64,000 bases of DNA from Butyrivibrio sp. MC2013 (GCF_000424585.1 NZ_AUKE01000004.1:124001-188000), one strand, 5' to 3'; shown: positions 33,685-41,469, numbered from the stretch's first letter. Notes: a model not told the origin generated them from the letters alone. Numbers and translations: made by a program.

Positions 33685-34896
33685 TCAATGATTCATTCTC
33701 CAGTCGATACACCTCTGGAGGTAGTCAATGTATTCAGGATTCTTGCACATGCCCTTTCCTGCTGTATCAGAAATCTTGGCCACATCCTGACCATTGCACC
33801 TGGTGGTCTTCATGACAATGTTAAGAGCAGGCACCTTGGTATCATTGGAAATGTAAGTACCTATTCCAAAGGCTACTCCTGCCTTACCTTTAAAATGTGC
33901 AAAGATAGCAGCTGCCCTGTCAAAATCAAGGGAGTCAGAGAAGAGCAGAGTCTTGTTCACCGGATTAATGCCAAGGCTTTCATAGTGGCTGATCATCTTC
34001 TCACCCCATTCAATGGGATCTCCCGAATCGTGTCTTACACCGCTAAAGAGTGTAGCATAGGTGAGCTGGAAATCCTTAAGGAAGCAGTCTGTAGTAATAG
34101 CATCTGTAAGAGCGGTTCCGTTGAGGACTCCGTACTCTTTTACCCAAGCGTCCAGTGCATACCAGTTGGAATATGCAGGATTGTGCTTGTGATTGCCCTG
34201 TCCTACGCACATGATCCACTCATGAGCCATGGTGCCTACAGGCAGTAAGCCATACTTTCTGGCCAGATATACATTACTGGTACCTATGAATCTGCTCTTG
34301 CAGTCAGGACAAGCAGCAAGCTCAGCAAGTTTCTTTACAGCAAGCTCCTGAGCCTCTGCTGACAAACGTCTTCTAAGACCAAACTCAGAGAACACTCCAA
34401 TATCCAGTTCGCCGCCTTTTAACCTCTCAAACTTGGCATCCAGGCGCTCCTTAAAGGAATCAATAAGATCTGCGTAGTCATACTGCATGCGGAAATATAC
34501 TTCATTGACAATAGCCAGCGTGGGTATCTCATACATGGAAGTGTTGAGCCAGGTACCTGTGGTCTCTATAGATAGGCCGCTATCGCCATCTGCCGTGATC
34601 TCAAAATCCGCATATCTGGGCTGCCACAGGCGCAGGAAATCAATATAAGAGCCCTTGATCCACTTAATGCCGTCCAGATATTCCAGTTCCTCCTCGCTAA
34701 AGCGAAGCTGGCAATATGCCTGGATCTGCTCTCTGATCTCTTCTACCATCTCAGCTGTAAACTTCACATCAGTATTACGGCATTTGAAAGACCATGTAGT
34801 CTTGTAATCGCTGAACTGGTGGTAGATTGCCTGACCCATTGAGAATTTGTAAAGGTCTGTTTCCAGTAAACTTGTGATGATCTGATCTAGTTTCAT
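33685..34896 (-). CDS. pncB: Nicotinate phosphoribosyltransferase
   Basis: This cytosolic enzyme makes nicotinate mononucleotide from nicotinic acid and PRPP, with ATP hydrolysis, in the Preiss-Handler NAD salvage route. Family landmarks are the N-terminal LLETDLYKFSMGQAIYHQF, the regulatory phosphohistidine His225 in GTMAHEW, and SGVRHDSGDPIEWGEK with the phosphoribosyl-binding GIGTYISND near the end. The length of 403 residues is standard. AGGAGG lies seven to eight bases before the ATG. It is downstream of pncA and nrtR on the same strand, about 95 bases apart, giving a complete nicotinamide-to-NaMN module. Confidence 0.97.
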   Translation of the reverse strand: MKLDQIITSLLETDLYKFSMGQAIYHQFSDYKTTWSFKCRNTDVKFTAEMVEEIREQIQAYCQLRFSEEELEYLDGIKWIKGSYIDFLRLWQPRYADFEITADGDSGLSIETTGTWLNTSMYEIPTLAIVNEVYFRMQYDYADLIDSFKERLDAKFERLKGGELDIGVFSEFGLRRRLSAEAQELAVKKLAELAACPDCKSRFIGTSNVYLARKYGLLPVGTMAHEWIMCVGQGNHKHNPAYSNWYALDAWVKEYGVLNGTALTDAITTDCFLKDFQLTYATLFSGVRHDSGDPIEWGEKMISHYESLGINPVNKTLLFSDSLDFDRAAAIFAHFKGKAGVAFGIGTYISNDTKVPALNIVMKTTRCNGQDVAKISDTAGKGMCKNPEYIDYLQRCIDWRMNH

Positions 34897-34942
34897 TCTA
34901 AGATCCTCCTATATTCCCTATCTTTATTTATCGTTTGCAGAA

Positions 34943-34980
34943 GTTCTTTGGCACGGGTCTCATAACACCGCGCAAAGAAC
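34943..34980 (-). promoter_or_regulatory. Stem-loop between pncA and pncB
   Basis: GTTCTTTG (34943-34950) and CAAAGAAC (34973-34980) form an 8-bp stem that can extend inward with G-C pairs. No T-tract follows on the minus strand, so it looks like an intercistronic processing or stability hairpin. Confidence 0.45.
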
Positions 34981-34991
34981 CTGTGTCACAA

Positions 34992-35564
34992 TTATACAAT
35001 CTCAATATGGCAGGCCTTCATGGCTTCAAGGGCTGTATCATGGCTCTCAGGGCTTACACCTGCGCAGCACTCCCTCCTCACCTTCACATGTGCATTGGGA
35101 AGAGCTGCTTTGGTCAAAAGAGCATTACTGATCACGCAGATATCTGTACACAGGCCAATAAGCTCCACTTCCTCAATTCCCGCATCCGCCTTTATCCTGG
35201 CATTCTCGCTTCCGCCCATCTCTTTATCGAGCTTCTTAAGGAGAGCAGCGAGCTCGTCACTGCCAAATGTAAGCTTATCTATTATATCAGCCTGATCCTC
35301 AAAGCTTGTCAGTGCAGGGATGATTTCCCAGCCCTTTGTATCCTTGATGCAGTGAGGAACAGGAAGATTAGCTCCCTCTTCCGTCTCCATATAGCTGTCA
35401 AAATGTGTATCCCTTGTCATGATGATATGGTAGCCCTCTTTAAGAGCTTCTGCCACCCTCTCTTTGACAGCAGGGACAATGGCTACTGCTTCCTTTGAAC
35501 CAAGGACCCCGTCCACAAAATCATTTTGCATATCAACTACGATGAGCACTTTCTTGTTTTTCAT
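34992..35564 (-). CDS. pncA: Nicotinamidase (isochorismatase-fold)
   Basis: It hydrolyses nicotinamide to nicotinic acid, the substrate of the neighbouring PncB. The catalytic triad is visible as Asp11 (VVDMQNDFVDG), Lys97 (IDKLTFGS) and Cys143 (CTDICVISNALL). Metal ligands fit Asp52 and His54 (RDTHFDSY) and His71 (PHCIKDTKGWE). The length of 190 residues is typical. The ATG at 35564 follows AAAGAGGAG at a suitable distance. The triad together with the PncB partner makes nicotinamidase much more likely than another isochorismatase-family hydrolase. Confidence 0.95.
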   Translation of the reverse strand: MKNKKVLIVVDMQNDFVDGVLGSKEAVAIVPAVKERVAEALKEGYHIIMTRDTHFDSYMETEEGANLPVPHCIKDTKGWEIIPALTSFEDQADIIDKLTFGSDELAALLKKLDKEMGGSENARIKADAGIEEVELIGLCTDICVISNALLTKAALPNAHVKVRRECCAGVSPESHDTALEAMKACHIEIV

Positions 35565-35656
35565 TTTTTCTCCTCTTTCCTATGGTCACAGGTCGCCTCT
35601 ACTTTTCCTGTTTTTTTCCTGTACTCTCCATTTTTCTCATAAGCCAAAAGCAGATA

Positions 35657-36415
35657 TTATCTGACTCTTGCATACATCAAAGGCTTTCTTCCACTGACGC
35701 CTTCTCTCCTCTCCTCACGGCCAATGGCATTGACCTTGCCGCTGTTTACGTATTTCCTTATAAAATCCCTTCTAAAATTGGCCGTATCCAGCTTTCTGTC
35801 CAAAACAGCTTCATATATCTTCTGCATCTCAGATAAAGCAAAACAGGAAGGATCACTAACAAGGCTAAATGCATCATCTGTATATTCTATCCTGTTCCTG
35901 AGCCTCTCCCTGGCAGTCCTGATCACGAGCGCATGGTCAAAAGCCAGATCCCTCTCTGTTATTATGCTCCTGTCGCTGACAAAAGCCATTCCATCCTCAG
36001 TATCCTTCAACTCGAACAGATCCGCAGATGCAGCATCATCTCCCGCCCTTATAAGGAGCTTCTTTCTGGGAACAAAAGCCATATATGCTACAGACAGCAC
36101 CCTGGTCCTGGGATCCCTGTCTACCGCGCCAAAGGTGCCAAACTGGCTGATAGGCAGACCTTTAAGCGAAGTCTCCTCTTCCAACTCTCTTGCTGCGGCC
36201 TGATCTATGGATTCATCTATCTCCATAAATCCTCCGGGAATAGCCCAGTGTCCCTTGTATGGAAAGCCTCCTCTTCTGATCAGTAGTATACATAATTTGT
36301 TACTGTCATTTAAGGTAAAGACTACTATATCTGCTGTAACCGAAGGCCTTGGATATTTGCCCGGATCATAGCTTTGAAGAAATGCCTTCTCCTCTTCACT
36401 TTCCGGTGTATACAT
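35657..36415 (-). CDS. nrtR: NrtR-type Nudix transcriptional regulator of NAD salvage
   Basis: The protein couples a Nudix ADP-ribose-sensing domain (residues about 25-165) to a C-terminal winged helix (about 195-252; DTANFRRDFIRKYVNSG). In NrtR regulators, ADP-ribose or NAD derivatives release the repressor from promoters of NAD genes. The Nudix box starts at Gly62 and has E68, R76 E77, E80 and E81 in register; the only departure is Ser83 where Gly is usual. So hydrolase activity may persist. It sits directly upstream of pncA and pncB on the same strand, the classic context. I could not identify its operator. Start: ATG with GAGGTG about 11 bases upstream, slightly long. Confidence 0.9.
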   Translation of the reverse strand: MYTPESEEEKAFLQSYDPGKYPRPSVTADIVVFTLNDSNKLCILLIRRGGFPYKGHWAIPGGFMEIDESIDQAAARELEEETSLKGLPISQFGTFGAVDRDPRTRVLSVAYMAFVPRKKLLIRAGDDAASADLFELKDTEDGMAFVSDRSIITERDLAFDHALVIRTARERLRNRIEYTDDAFSLVSDPSCFALSEMQKIYEAVLDRKLDTANFRRDFIRKYVNSGKVNAIGREERREGVSGRKPLMYARVR

Positions 36416-36496
36416 ATATTGATCACCACCTCTTTATCATTAAGAAAATATCCAAATCACAAGGATCACACGAATATGGTCCTATGTAGATGAGGT

Positions 36497-36730
36497 AGGT
36501 GTCAAAAGTTCCTTTTGACACCTTATGACTAACGGATTGTTCCGTTTCTTCGAAACTCCCACAATCCTAAAACATTCGCATAATTACGACATAGAAGTGC
36601 CTCCCTGCACTTCTGGACATGTCGAAATGCATCCATGCATTCCGCACTACGTGCTACTTTGCTCATGTTTTGCGGGTCATAAATTCATATTCGATTTCGA
36701 GCAAGCTCGAATCGAAATGACTTTTGACCC
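36497..36730. repeat. Palindrome-rich element with at least seven hairpins
   Basis: The element opens with AGGTGTCAAAAG/CTTTTGACACCT (36497-36508 and 36512-36523), a perfect 12-bp stem with a 3-base loop, and closes with another CTTTTGAC (36721-36728). Inside are AACGGA/TCCGTT (36531-36546), GTTTC/GAAAC (36544-36556), AGAAGTGC/GCACTTCT (36593-36614), GACATGTC (36616-36623), AATGCAT/ATGCATT (36626-36641), GCAC/GTGC (36644-36654) and TTCGAGC/GCTCGAA (36696-36711). The regular spacing suggests a mobile palindromic repeat or structured RNA. An open frame of 127 codons on the plus strand here has no ribosome site and I do not treat it as a gene. Confidence 0.65.
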
Positions 36731-36817
36731 TTACGTCATATACATTATAGTCATTTTAACTATATCAATAATAGTCTATATGACTATATTATGCAAGCAT
36801 TATTTTTATTTTTTCTA

Positions 36818-36845
36818 TAAACTTTTCAGCCCCGTCTCCGATACT
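36818..36845 (+). promoter_or_regulatory. Sigma-28 (SigD/FliA)-type promoter of small RNA 1
   Basis: TAAA (36818-36821), 16 bases, CCGATACT (36838-36845). The -35 extends as TAAACTTT against the FliA consensus TAAAGTTT. The same TAAACTTT-plus-CCGATA arrangement with identical spacing precedes small RNA 2. Confidence 0.65.
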
Positions 36846-36850
36846 ATAAG

Positions 36851-36944
36851 TAACAATGGAAGGACTCCTCCCCCCAATAACCCTTTTCCTTCCATAGTCC
36901 TCTTTTAACCCTGCAGCCCTCCCATCTGCAGGGTTTTTCTTTTG
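36851..36944 (+). ncRNA. Candidate small RNA 1 with anti-Shine-Dalgarno loop
   Basis: The predicted transcript of about 90 nt starts after a sigma-28-type promoter and contains two hairpins. Hairpin one has a perfect 9-bp stem, ATGGAAGGA (36856-36864) with TCCTTCCAT (36887-36895), and a 22-base loop beginning CTCCTCCCCCCAA. Hairpin two is the terminator, with stem AACCCTGCAG/CTGCAGGGTT (36907-36935), loop CCCTCCCAT and tail TTTTTCTTTT. Both loops are C-rich and complementary to ribosome binding sites, like the UCCC loops of known Gram-positive regulatory RNAs. A paralogous unit follows 150 bases downstream. No open frame with a ribosome site lies inside. Function and targets are inference. 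Confidence 0.65.
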
Positions 36945-37019
36945 AAACTCCCCTTGATTCTACTCATTAAATTCAAATAGATATTATTATCTGATATATC
37001 CGGGTATCATAAATTTCTA

Positions 37020-37046
37020 TAAACTTTTGAAGCTAATGACCGATAT
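37020..37046 (+). promoter_or_regulatory. Sigma-28 (SigD/FliA)-type promoter of small RNA 2
   Basis: TAAA (37020-37023), 16 bases, CCGATAT (37040-37046). The motif agrees with the Bacillus SigD consensus -10 CCGATAT. The flanking TTTCTATAAACTTTT is shared with the promoter of small RNA 1. Confidence 0.65.
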
Positions 37047-37052
37047 AAAAAG

Positions 37053-37190
37053 TGCAGGGAATGATAGATGATCAAGGAAGGGTCCTCCTCCCCCCAACAC
37101 TCTTACCCTTCCTGATATGATAGGTGCGGATATCCCCCAAATATCCGCATAAAAATAAAACCGATGGTTCCCCTCCATCGGTTTTATTAT
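37053..37190 (+). ncRNA. Candidate small RNA 2 with three C-rich hairpin loops
   Basis: The predicted transcript is about 140 nt. Hairpin one is AGGAAGGGT (37075-37083) with ACCCTTCCT (37105-37113), extended by ATC/GAT past a bulged A. Its loop contains CTCCTCCCCCCAA, identical over 13 bases to the loop of small RNA 1. Hairpin two is GCGGATAT/ATATCCGC (37126-37148) with loop CCCCCAA. Hairpin three, the terminator, is AAAACCGATGG/CCATCGGTTTT (37157-37185) with loop TTCCCCT and tail ATTATTT. The stems differ from small RNA 1 while the loops are kept, the pattern expected if the loop is the functional part. Confidence 0.65.
37157..37190. terminator. Bidirectional terminator between small RNA 2 and the 57-codon gene
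   Basis: The 11-bp stem AAAACCGATGG/CCATCGGTTTT has TTTTATTATTT on its plus-strand side and TTTTATTTTTATG on its minus-strand side, so it can end the small RNA and the convergent small gene at 37231-37404. Confidence 0.8.
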
Positions 37191-37230
37191 TTCCTGTTTA
37201 TCATTGCACCTTACACCTTAACTTAACGAA

Positions 37231-37404
37231 TCACAAAAGCAGGTTCCAGCATCTGATCGTACGCCAGGTCATCTTTTGACCCTGACCATTGAGGTTTCTG
37301 ATAGTCAGATCCTCAAGCTCGTCCAGTTCTTTTCCCTCCTCCTGCTTCCTGCGGATCTCTGACACAAAATCCACAAGCTGACGGTCTTTTAAATCCATCT
37401 GCAT
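37231..37404 (-). CDS. Small hypothetical protein (57 aa)
   Basis: The frame starts MQMDLKDRQLVDFVSEIRRK, continues with an acidic helix (QEEGKELDELEDL) and ends with a Trp/Arg-containing tail (MTWRTIRCWNLLL). The ATG at 37402-37404 has GGGAGG seven bases upstream, and a strong terminator lies about 45 bases after the stop. I do not recognise the protein. It is convergent with small RNA 2. The 260 bases upstream (37405-37667) hold only a weak plus-strand promoter candidate for the PTS operon. Confidence 0.6.
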   Translation of the reverse strand: MQMDLKDRQLVDFVSEIRRKQEEGKELDELEDLTIRNLNGQGQKMTWRTIRCWNLLL

Positions 37405-37594
37405 GGCATAACCTCCCTTCGTCTACACAGTTCAACACTTCTCGCGAAGGGCCGTTCTGTAAAAATAACTGTCTCGCTGGTAAATCTACGGGCAATCGTC
37501 ACCATATATATTATATTACGTTTACAGTCAAAAGTACATGCCAAATATTAATTTTTCATAAAATCTTCACTATTATTTTGTTTAAAATAGCGTG

Positions 37595-37624
37595 TTGCGA
37601 AAGCACTGAGCTATATGATACAGT
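37595..37624 (+). promoter_or_regulatory. Possible promoter of the antiterminator-PTS operon
   Basis: TTGCGA (37595-37600) and TACAGT (37619-37624) are 18 bases apart, placing the start about 40 bases before the antiterminator target. The match is modest. Confidence 0.35.
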
Positions 37625-37667
37625 AATCATGTTTCAAGAAGGAACAATACTAAATGAATATGTAAAT

Positions 37668-37697
37668 AGTGTGTAACTGGTAATGCAGGCATGAACT
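37668..37697 (+). promoter_or_regulatory. Ribonucleic antiterminator (RAT) site for a BglG/LicT-type protein
   Basis: The segment contains GTGTAACTGG and AATGCAGGCATGAAC, the conserved halves of RAT hairpins bound by LicT/SacY/GlcT proteins. It overlaps the 5' arm of the terminator at 37689-37753, so the two folds are mutually exclusive. The gene for a matching binding protein follows directly. Confidence 0.8.
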
Positions 37698-37753
37698 ATC
37701 GGCTTTCTGAATTTTGTGATTCGGATCAATGCTCGTGGTTTATGCTTTTTTTG
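37689..37753 (+). terminator. Leader terminator controlled by the RAT site
   Basis: GCATGAACTA (37689-37698) can pair with TGGTTTATGC (37736-37745) including two G-U pairs, followed by TTTTTTT. A further 12-bp inverted repeat, TCGGCTTTCTGA (37699-37710) with TCAGAAAGCCGA (37773-37784), overlaps it and ends just before the ribosome site of the first gene, offering another alternative fold. Confidence 0.65.
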
Positions 37754-37795
37754 TGCTTTATCACTTTTACGATCAGAAAGCCGAAGGGTGAGTGA

Positions 37796-38647
37796 ATGTA
37801 TAAGATTATCAAGGTTCTGAACAATAATGCATTGTTTGTTAATAAGGAAGGCAGGAGGGAGTGTATCCTGCTGGGTAAGGGAATCGGATTTGGCCATAAA
37901 AGCGGCGATATGATAGACAAGACTCCCGCTATGAATGAATATCATCTGGCCAAGGATGATGACAGACGAAACAAGATCGGTACTGATTCGGGTATTGAGC
38001 CTGTATATCTGGAGGTCGCAGGCCGCATTATCGATGAAGCCAAGCTTGTCATAGACGGAGTCCACTCCGATATACTCCTGCCCCTTGCAGACCATATCGC
38101 TTTTGCAGCACACAGAGAGAAACAAAAGATCTTCGTACCCAATCCGTTTATACCTGATATCAAGGTCCTCTATGGCAAAGAATACTCAGTAGCCATCAAA
38201 TGCAGGAACATGATAAAGGAAATGGCAGGCTACGAAGTAACTGAAGATGAGGCAGGCTTCATTGCTCTCCACATCCATTCAGGTCTCTCTCATGAAGCGG
38301 TATCCAGGACTATGAGGGACACTCAGGCTATCAACAGCGCTATGAAGCTCATTGAGAGTCAGCTTGAAAGCCCCTGTGACCATGAAAACGTCTGGTATAC
38401 CAGGCTAATGAGCCATCTTTATTACATTATCGTCAGGACCAGGAATGGGGACCCTTTCAGGATCGATCTGGGAGGCTTTATGGACATGCGATACCCCACT
38501 TCCAGCCACATAGCTTATAACGTACTCAGACATATTCAGGAACAGCTTGATATGGATATAGATCCTCTTGAGCAGGGGTATCTGGCGCTCCATATTGAAT
38601 CCCTGGCCAGATCAGCCAGAAATACGGTTCCTGTCGACATCAGATGA
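37796..38647 (+). CDS. licT: BglG/LicT-family transcriptional antiterminator
   Basis: An RNA-binding antiterminator controlled by PTS phosphorylation. The N-terminal CAT domain (about residues 1-55; KIIKVLNNNALFV, ILLGKGIGFG) binds the RAT hairpin. PRD1 carries His100 (LADHIAFA) and His159 (IALHIHSG). PRD2 carries His207 (LMSHLYYII) and His266 (LALHIESL). All four regulatory histidines are present. At 283 residues it has family length. The start has GAAGGGTGAG just upstream. It is the first gene of an operon with PTS IIA and IIBC genes and has a RAT/terminator in its own leader, so it should autoregulate. The symbol is by family; GlcT-like function is equally possible given the GlcNAc/glucose-type PTS. 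Confidence 0.93.
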   Translation: MYKIIKVLNNNALFVNKEGRRECILLGKGIGFGHKSGDMIDKTPAMNEYHLAKDDDRRNKIGTDSGIEPVYLEVAGRIIDEAKLVIDGVHSDILLPLADHIAFAAHREKQKIFVPNPFIPDIKVLYGKEYSVAIKCRNMIKEMAGYEVTEDEAGFIALHIHSGLSHEAVSRTMRDTQAINSAMKLIESQLESPCDHENVWYTRLMSHLYYIIVRTRNGDPFRIDLGGFMDMRYPTSSHIAYNVLRHIQEQLDMDIDPLEQGYLALHIESLARSARNTVPVDIR

Positions 38648-38668
38648 TAATACATTCCCGGATAATAA

Positions 38669-39193
<525 letters not shown>

Positions 39194-39267
39194 TACAAGG
39201 TATTTTTAGGGGTGCAGTCAGATCTGCAGGATTTCCAGGGGATAAACAAAAAAGGAGGGAAAAGAGT

Positions 39268-40743
39268 ATGAAATTCTTACAAAAACTGGGTAAAGCTTTA
39301 ATGCTGCCTGTAGCATGTCTGCCTCTGTGCGGTCTGCTGATGGGTATTGGCTATCTGCTTTGTCCCGCAACCATGCAGGGCGGTGATATTACGGGGTTTG
39401 TACCGCTTCTGGGATTATTCCTTGTTAAGGCCGGCGCGGCACTTATCGACAACATTGCTATTCTCTTTGTTATCGGTGTAGGTGTTGGTATGAGCGAAGA
39501 GCATGACGGTACAGGCGGACTTGCTGCCCTTGCTTCATGGCTCATGATCACCACACTCTTAAACACAGGCTTCGTTACAACTATCATTCCTTCAGTTGCT
39601 GACGATGTAAACAAGACAATCGCTTTTGATAAGATCGCTAACCCTTTCATCGGTATCCTTGCAGGTATCATCGGATCTTATTGCTATAACCGTTTCAAAT
39701 CCACCAAGCTTCCTGACTGGCTCAGCTTCTTCAGCGGCAAGAGAAGTGTTGCCATCATCTCAGGCTGCATCTCAATTGTTGTATCTGCCATTCTCCTCTT
39801 CGTATGGCCTATCATCTTCGGCGGACTTATCGCTCTTGGTAAAGGTATTGTAGGCTTCGGAGCTGTAGGTGCAGGTATCTATGCATTCCTGAACAGACTG
39901 CTGATCCCTATCGGACTTCACCACGCTCTTAACAACGTATTCTGGTTTGATACCATTGGTCTGGGCGACCTGGGTCACTTCTGGGCAGGTGAGACCTCTG
40001 CTGATGTTACATGGGATCTTGGTATGTACATGTCCGGTTTCTTCCCTTGCATGATGTTCGGTATTCCCGGCGCTACTCTTGCAATGGTACAGAGTGCCAA
40101 GACCACCAGAAAGAAAGTAACAATGGGTCTTCTTGGCTCAGCTGCTCTTTGCGCTTTTGTCTGCGGTGTTACAGAGCCCTTCGAATTTGCATTCATGTTC
40201 ATGGCTCCCGCACTCTATCTGGTATATGCACTTCTCTATGGTATCTTCACAACCATCACTGTTCTTGTAGGCTTCAGAGCAGGCTTCTGCTTCTCAGCAG
40301 GTGCTACAGACCTTATCTTCTCTGCTTCTCTTCCTGCAGCAAGGAACACATGGCTGATCATCCCTCTGGGAATTGCAGCATTTGTAGTATTCTACCTGGT
40401 ATTCCGCTTCATGATCACAAAGTTTGATCTCAAGACCCCCGGAAGAGAGGATGAAGATTTTGAAGAAGCAGAAAAGTCTGCAGTTCTTGCCAATGATGAC
40501 TTCACAGCTGTAGCAGCTACAGTCCTTGAAGGTCTTGGCGGCAAGGCAAATGTTACAGGCTATGACTATTGCACAACCCGTCTTCGCTTCGAGATCGCTG
40601 ATTACACCAAGGTAGACGAAAAGAAGATCCGCAGCGCAGGCGTTGCCGGCATCGTTCGTCCCGGTAAGAATTCCGTACAGGTTGTAATCGGAACCAAGGT
40701 TCAGTTCGTATATGATGAACTGAAGAAACTCATCAAAGCATAA
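39268..40743 (+). CDS. nagE: PTS permease IIBC, N-acetylglucosamine/glucose type
   Basis: A membrane permease that imports and phosphorylates its sugar. The IIC part (about residues 1-395) has eight or more hydrophobic segments and the landmarks LNRLLIPIGLHHALNNVFWF and GVTEPFEFAFMFMAPALY. The KTPGRED linker resembles NagE more than PtsG, so N-acetylglucosamine is my preferred substrate; glucose cannot be excluded. The IIB domain follows, with phosphocysteine Cys435 in YDYCTTRLRF. There is no IIA domain; that function is supplied by the gene upstream. The ribosome site is GGAGGG, eight bases from the ATG. Confidence 0.9.
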   Translation: MKFLQKLGKALMLPVACLPLCGLLMGIGYLLCPATMQGGDITGFVPLLGLFLVKAGAALIDNIAILFVIGVGVGMSEEHDGTGGLAALASWLMITTLLNTGFVTTIIPSVADDVNKTIAFDKIANPFIGILAGIIGSYCYNRFKSTKLPDWLSFFSGKRSVAIISGCISIVVSAILLFVWPIIFGGLIALGKGIVGFGAVGAGIYAFLNRLLIPIGLHHALNNVFWFDTIGLGDLGHFWAGETSADVTWDLGMYMSGFFPCMMFGIPGATLAMVQSAKTTRKKVTMGLLGSAALCAFVCGVTEPFEFAFMFMAPALYLVYALLYGIFTTITVLVGFRAGFCFSAGATDLIFSASLPAARNTWLIIPLGIAAFVVFYLVFRFMITKFDLKTPGREDEDFEEAEKSAVLANDDFTAVAATVLEGLGGKANVTGYDYCTTRLRFEIADYTKVDEKKIRSAGVAGIVRPGKNSVQVVIGTKVQFVYDELKKLIKA

Positions 40744-40790
40744 CTATATCAAACCACTTTTGTACCAAAAAGTTCTGAATCCCCTGTATC

Positions 40791-40818
40791 AAAAGGGCCC
40801 CGCTTGCGGGGCTCTTTT
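40791..40818 (+). terminator. Intrinsic terminator of the PTS operon
   Basis: GCCCCGC (40797-40803) and GCGGGGC (40806-40812) flank two bases and are followed by TCTTTT; an A-run on the other side makes it usable from the minus strand as well. Confidence 0.85.
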
Positions 40819-40885
40819 GTATTCTATATGGCGCAGGCCAAAACACAATAAATTAGAGGCATCACGATCATATCATCCGATATGA

Positions 40886-41440
40886 TCAAACGCACAAAAA
40901 ACCATAGGCACAAATAGCTGCAACAGCCTTTGAATCTATTATCTCCTTATCCCTTATCATTTTTTTAAGCTCATCAAGACTAAAAACCGCAGTAGTGATA
41001 TCTTCACCACCGTCCAGACACTGCCCTTCAGGACTAGGTTCACAGTCATAAGCCACATATATATCTGCCCACTCATTGCAAAAAGCAGGAATAGAAGCAT
41101 TCCTGCATAGAAATCTTATATCAGACGATATAAGTCCTGTCTCCTCTTTCAATTCCCTGAGTGCGCTTACAGAGGTATCCGCATCATCTTTCTCTGCGCA
41201 GCCTGCAGGGATTTCCCACAGCTCCTGGCCAAATTCAGGTCTAAACTGGCGTATGAGCATTATATTTCCATCCCCAAGCACAGGTAAAACCCCTGCACCA
41301 TAACCTATCTTATGCTTTACAAAATCCCATTCCTGATGACTTCCATCAGGACAGATTATACTGTCCTTGTAAAGATCCAGGATGCCGCCTTCGTATACAA
41401 GTCGTCTCCCCGTCAGACGCAGCTTTCTTTCCCCTTCCAA
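40886..41440 (-). CDS. Nudix hydrolase, ADP-ribose pyrophosphatase type
   Basis: Enzymes of this group cleave ADP-ribose to AMP and ribose 5-phosphate. The Nudix box begins at Gly80 (WEIPAGCAEKDD...) and ends RELKEETG. The usual Glu is Asp86 and there is one extra residue before the RE pair, so activity may be altered. At 184 residues the size suits ADP-ribose pyrophosphatase. The start is TTG (41438-41440) with GGGAGG seven bases upstream. It lies 29 bases after the FHA gene of the T7SS locus on the same strand, so it probably belongs to that transcript. Confidence 0.85.
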   Translation of the reverse strand: MEGERKLRLTGRRLVYEGGILDLYKDSIICPDGSHQEWDFVKHKIGYGAGVLPVLGDGNIMLIRQFRPEFGQELWEIPAGCAEKDDADTSVSALRELKEETGLISSDIRFLCRNASIPAFCNEWADIYVAYDCEPSPEGQCLDGGEDITTAVFSLDELKKMIRDKEIIDSKAVAAICAYGFLCV

Positions 41441-41469
41441 CTTGTCTCCTCCCTGTCATGAATATTGTT

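Noticed and set aside
36525..36908. 127-codon plus-strand open frame
   Set aside because: It covers the palindromic element and the start of small RNA 1, has no ribosome site and its translation shows no domain or coding bias.
37634..38125. 163-codon minus-strand open frame opposite the antiterminator leader and gene
   Set aside because: It is antisense to a clear BglG-family gene and its RAT leader, and lacks a ribosome site.
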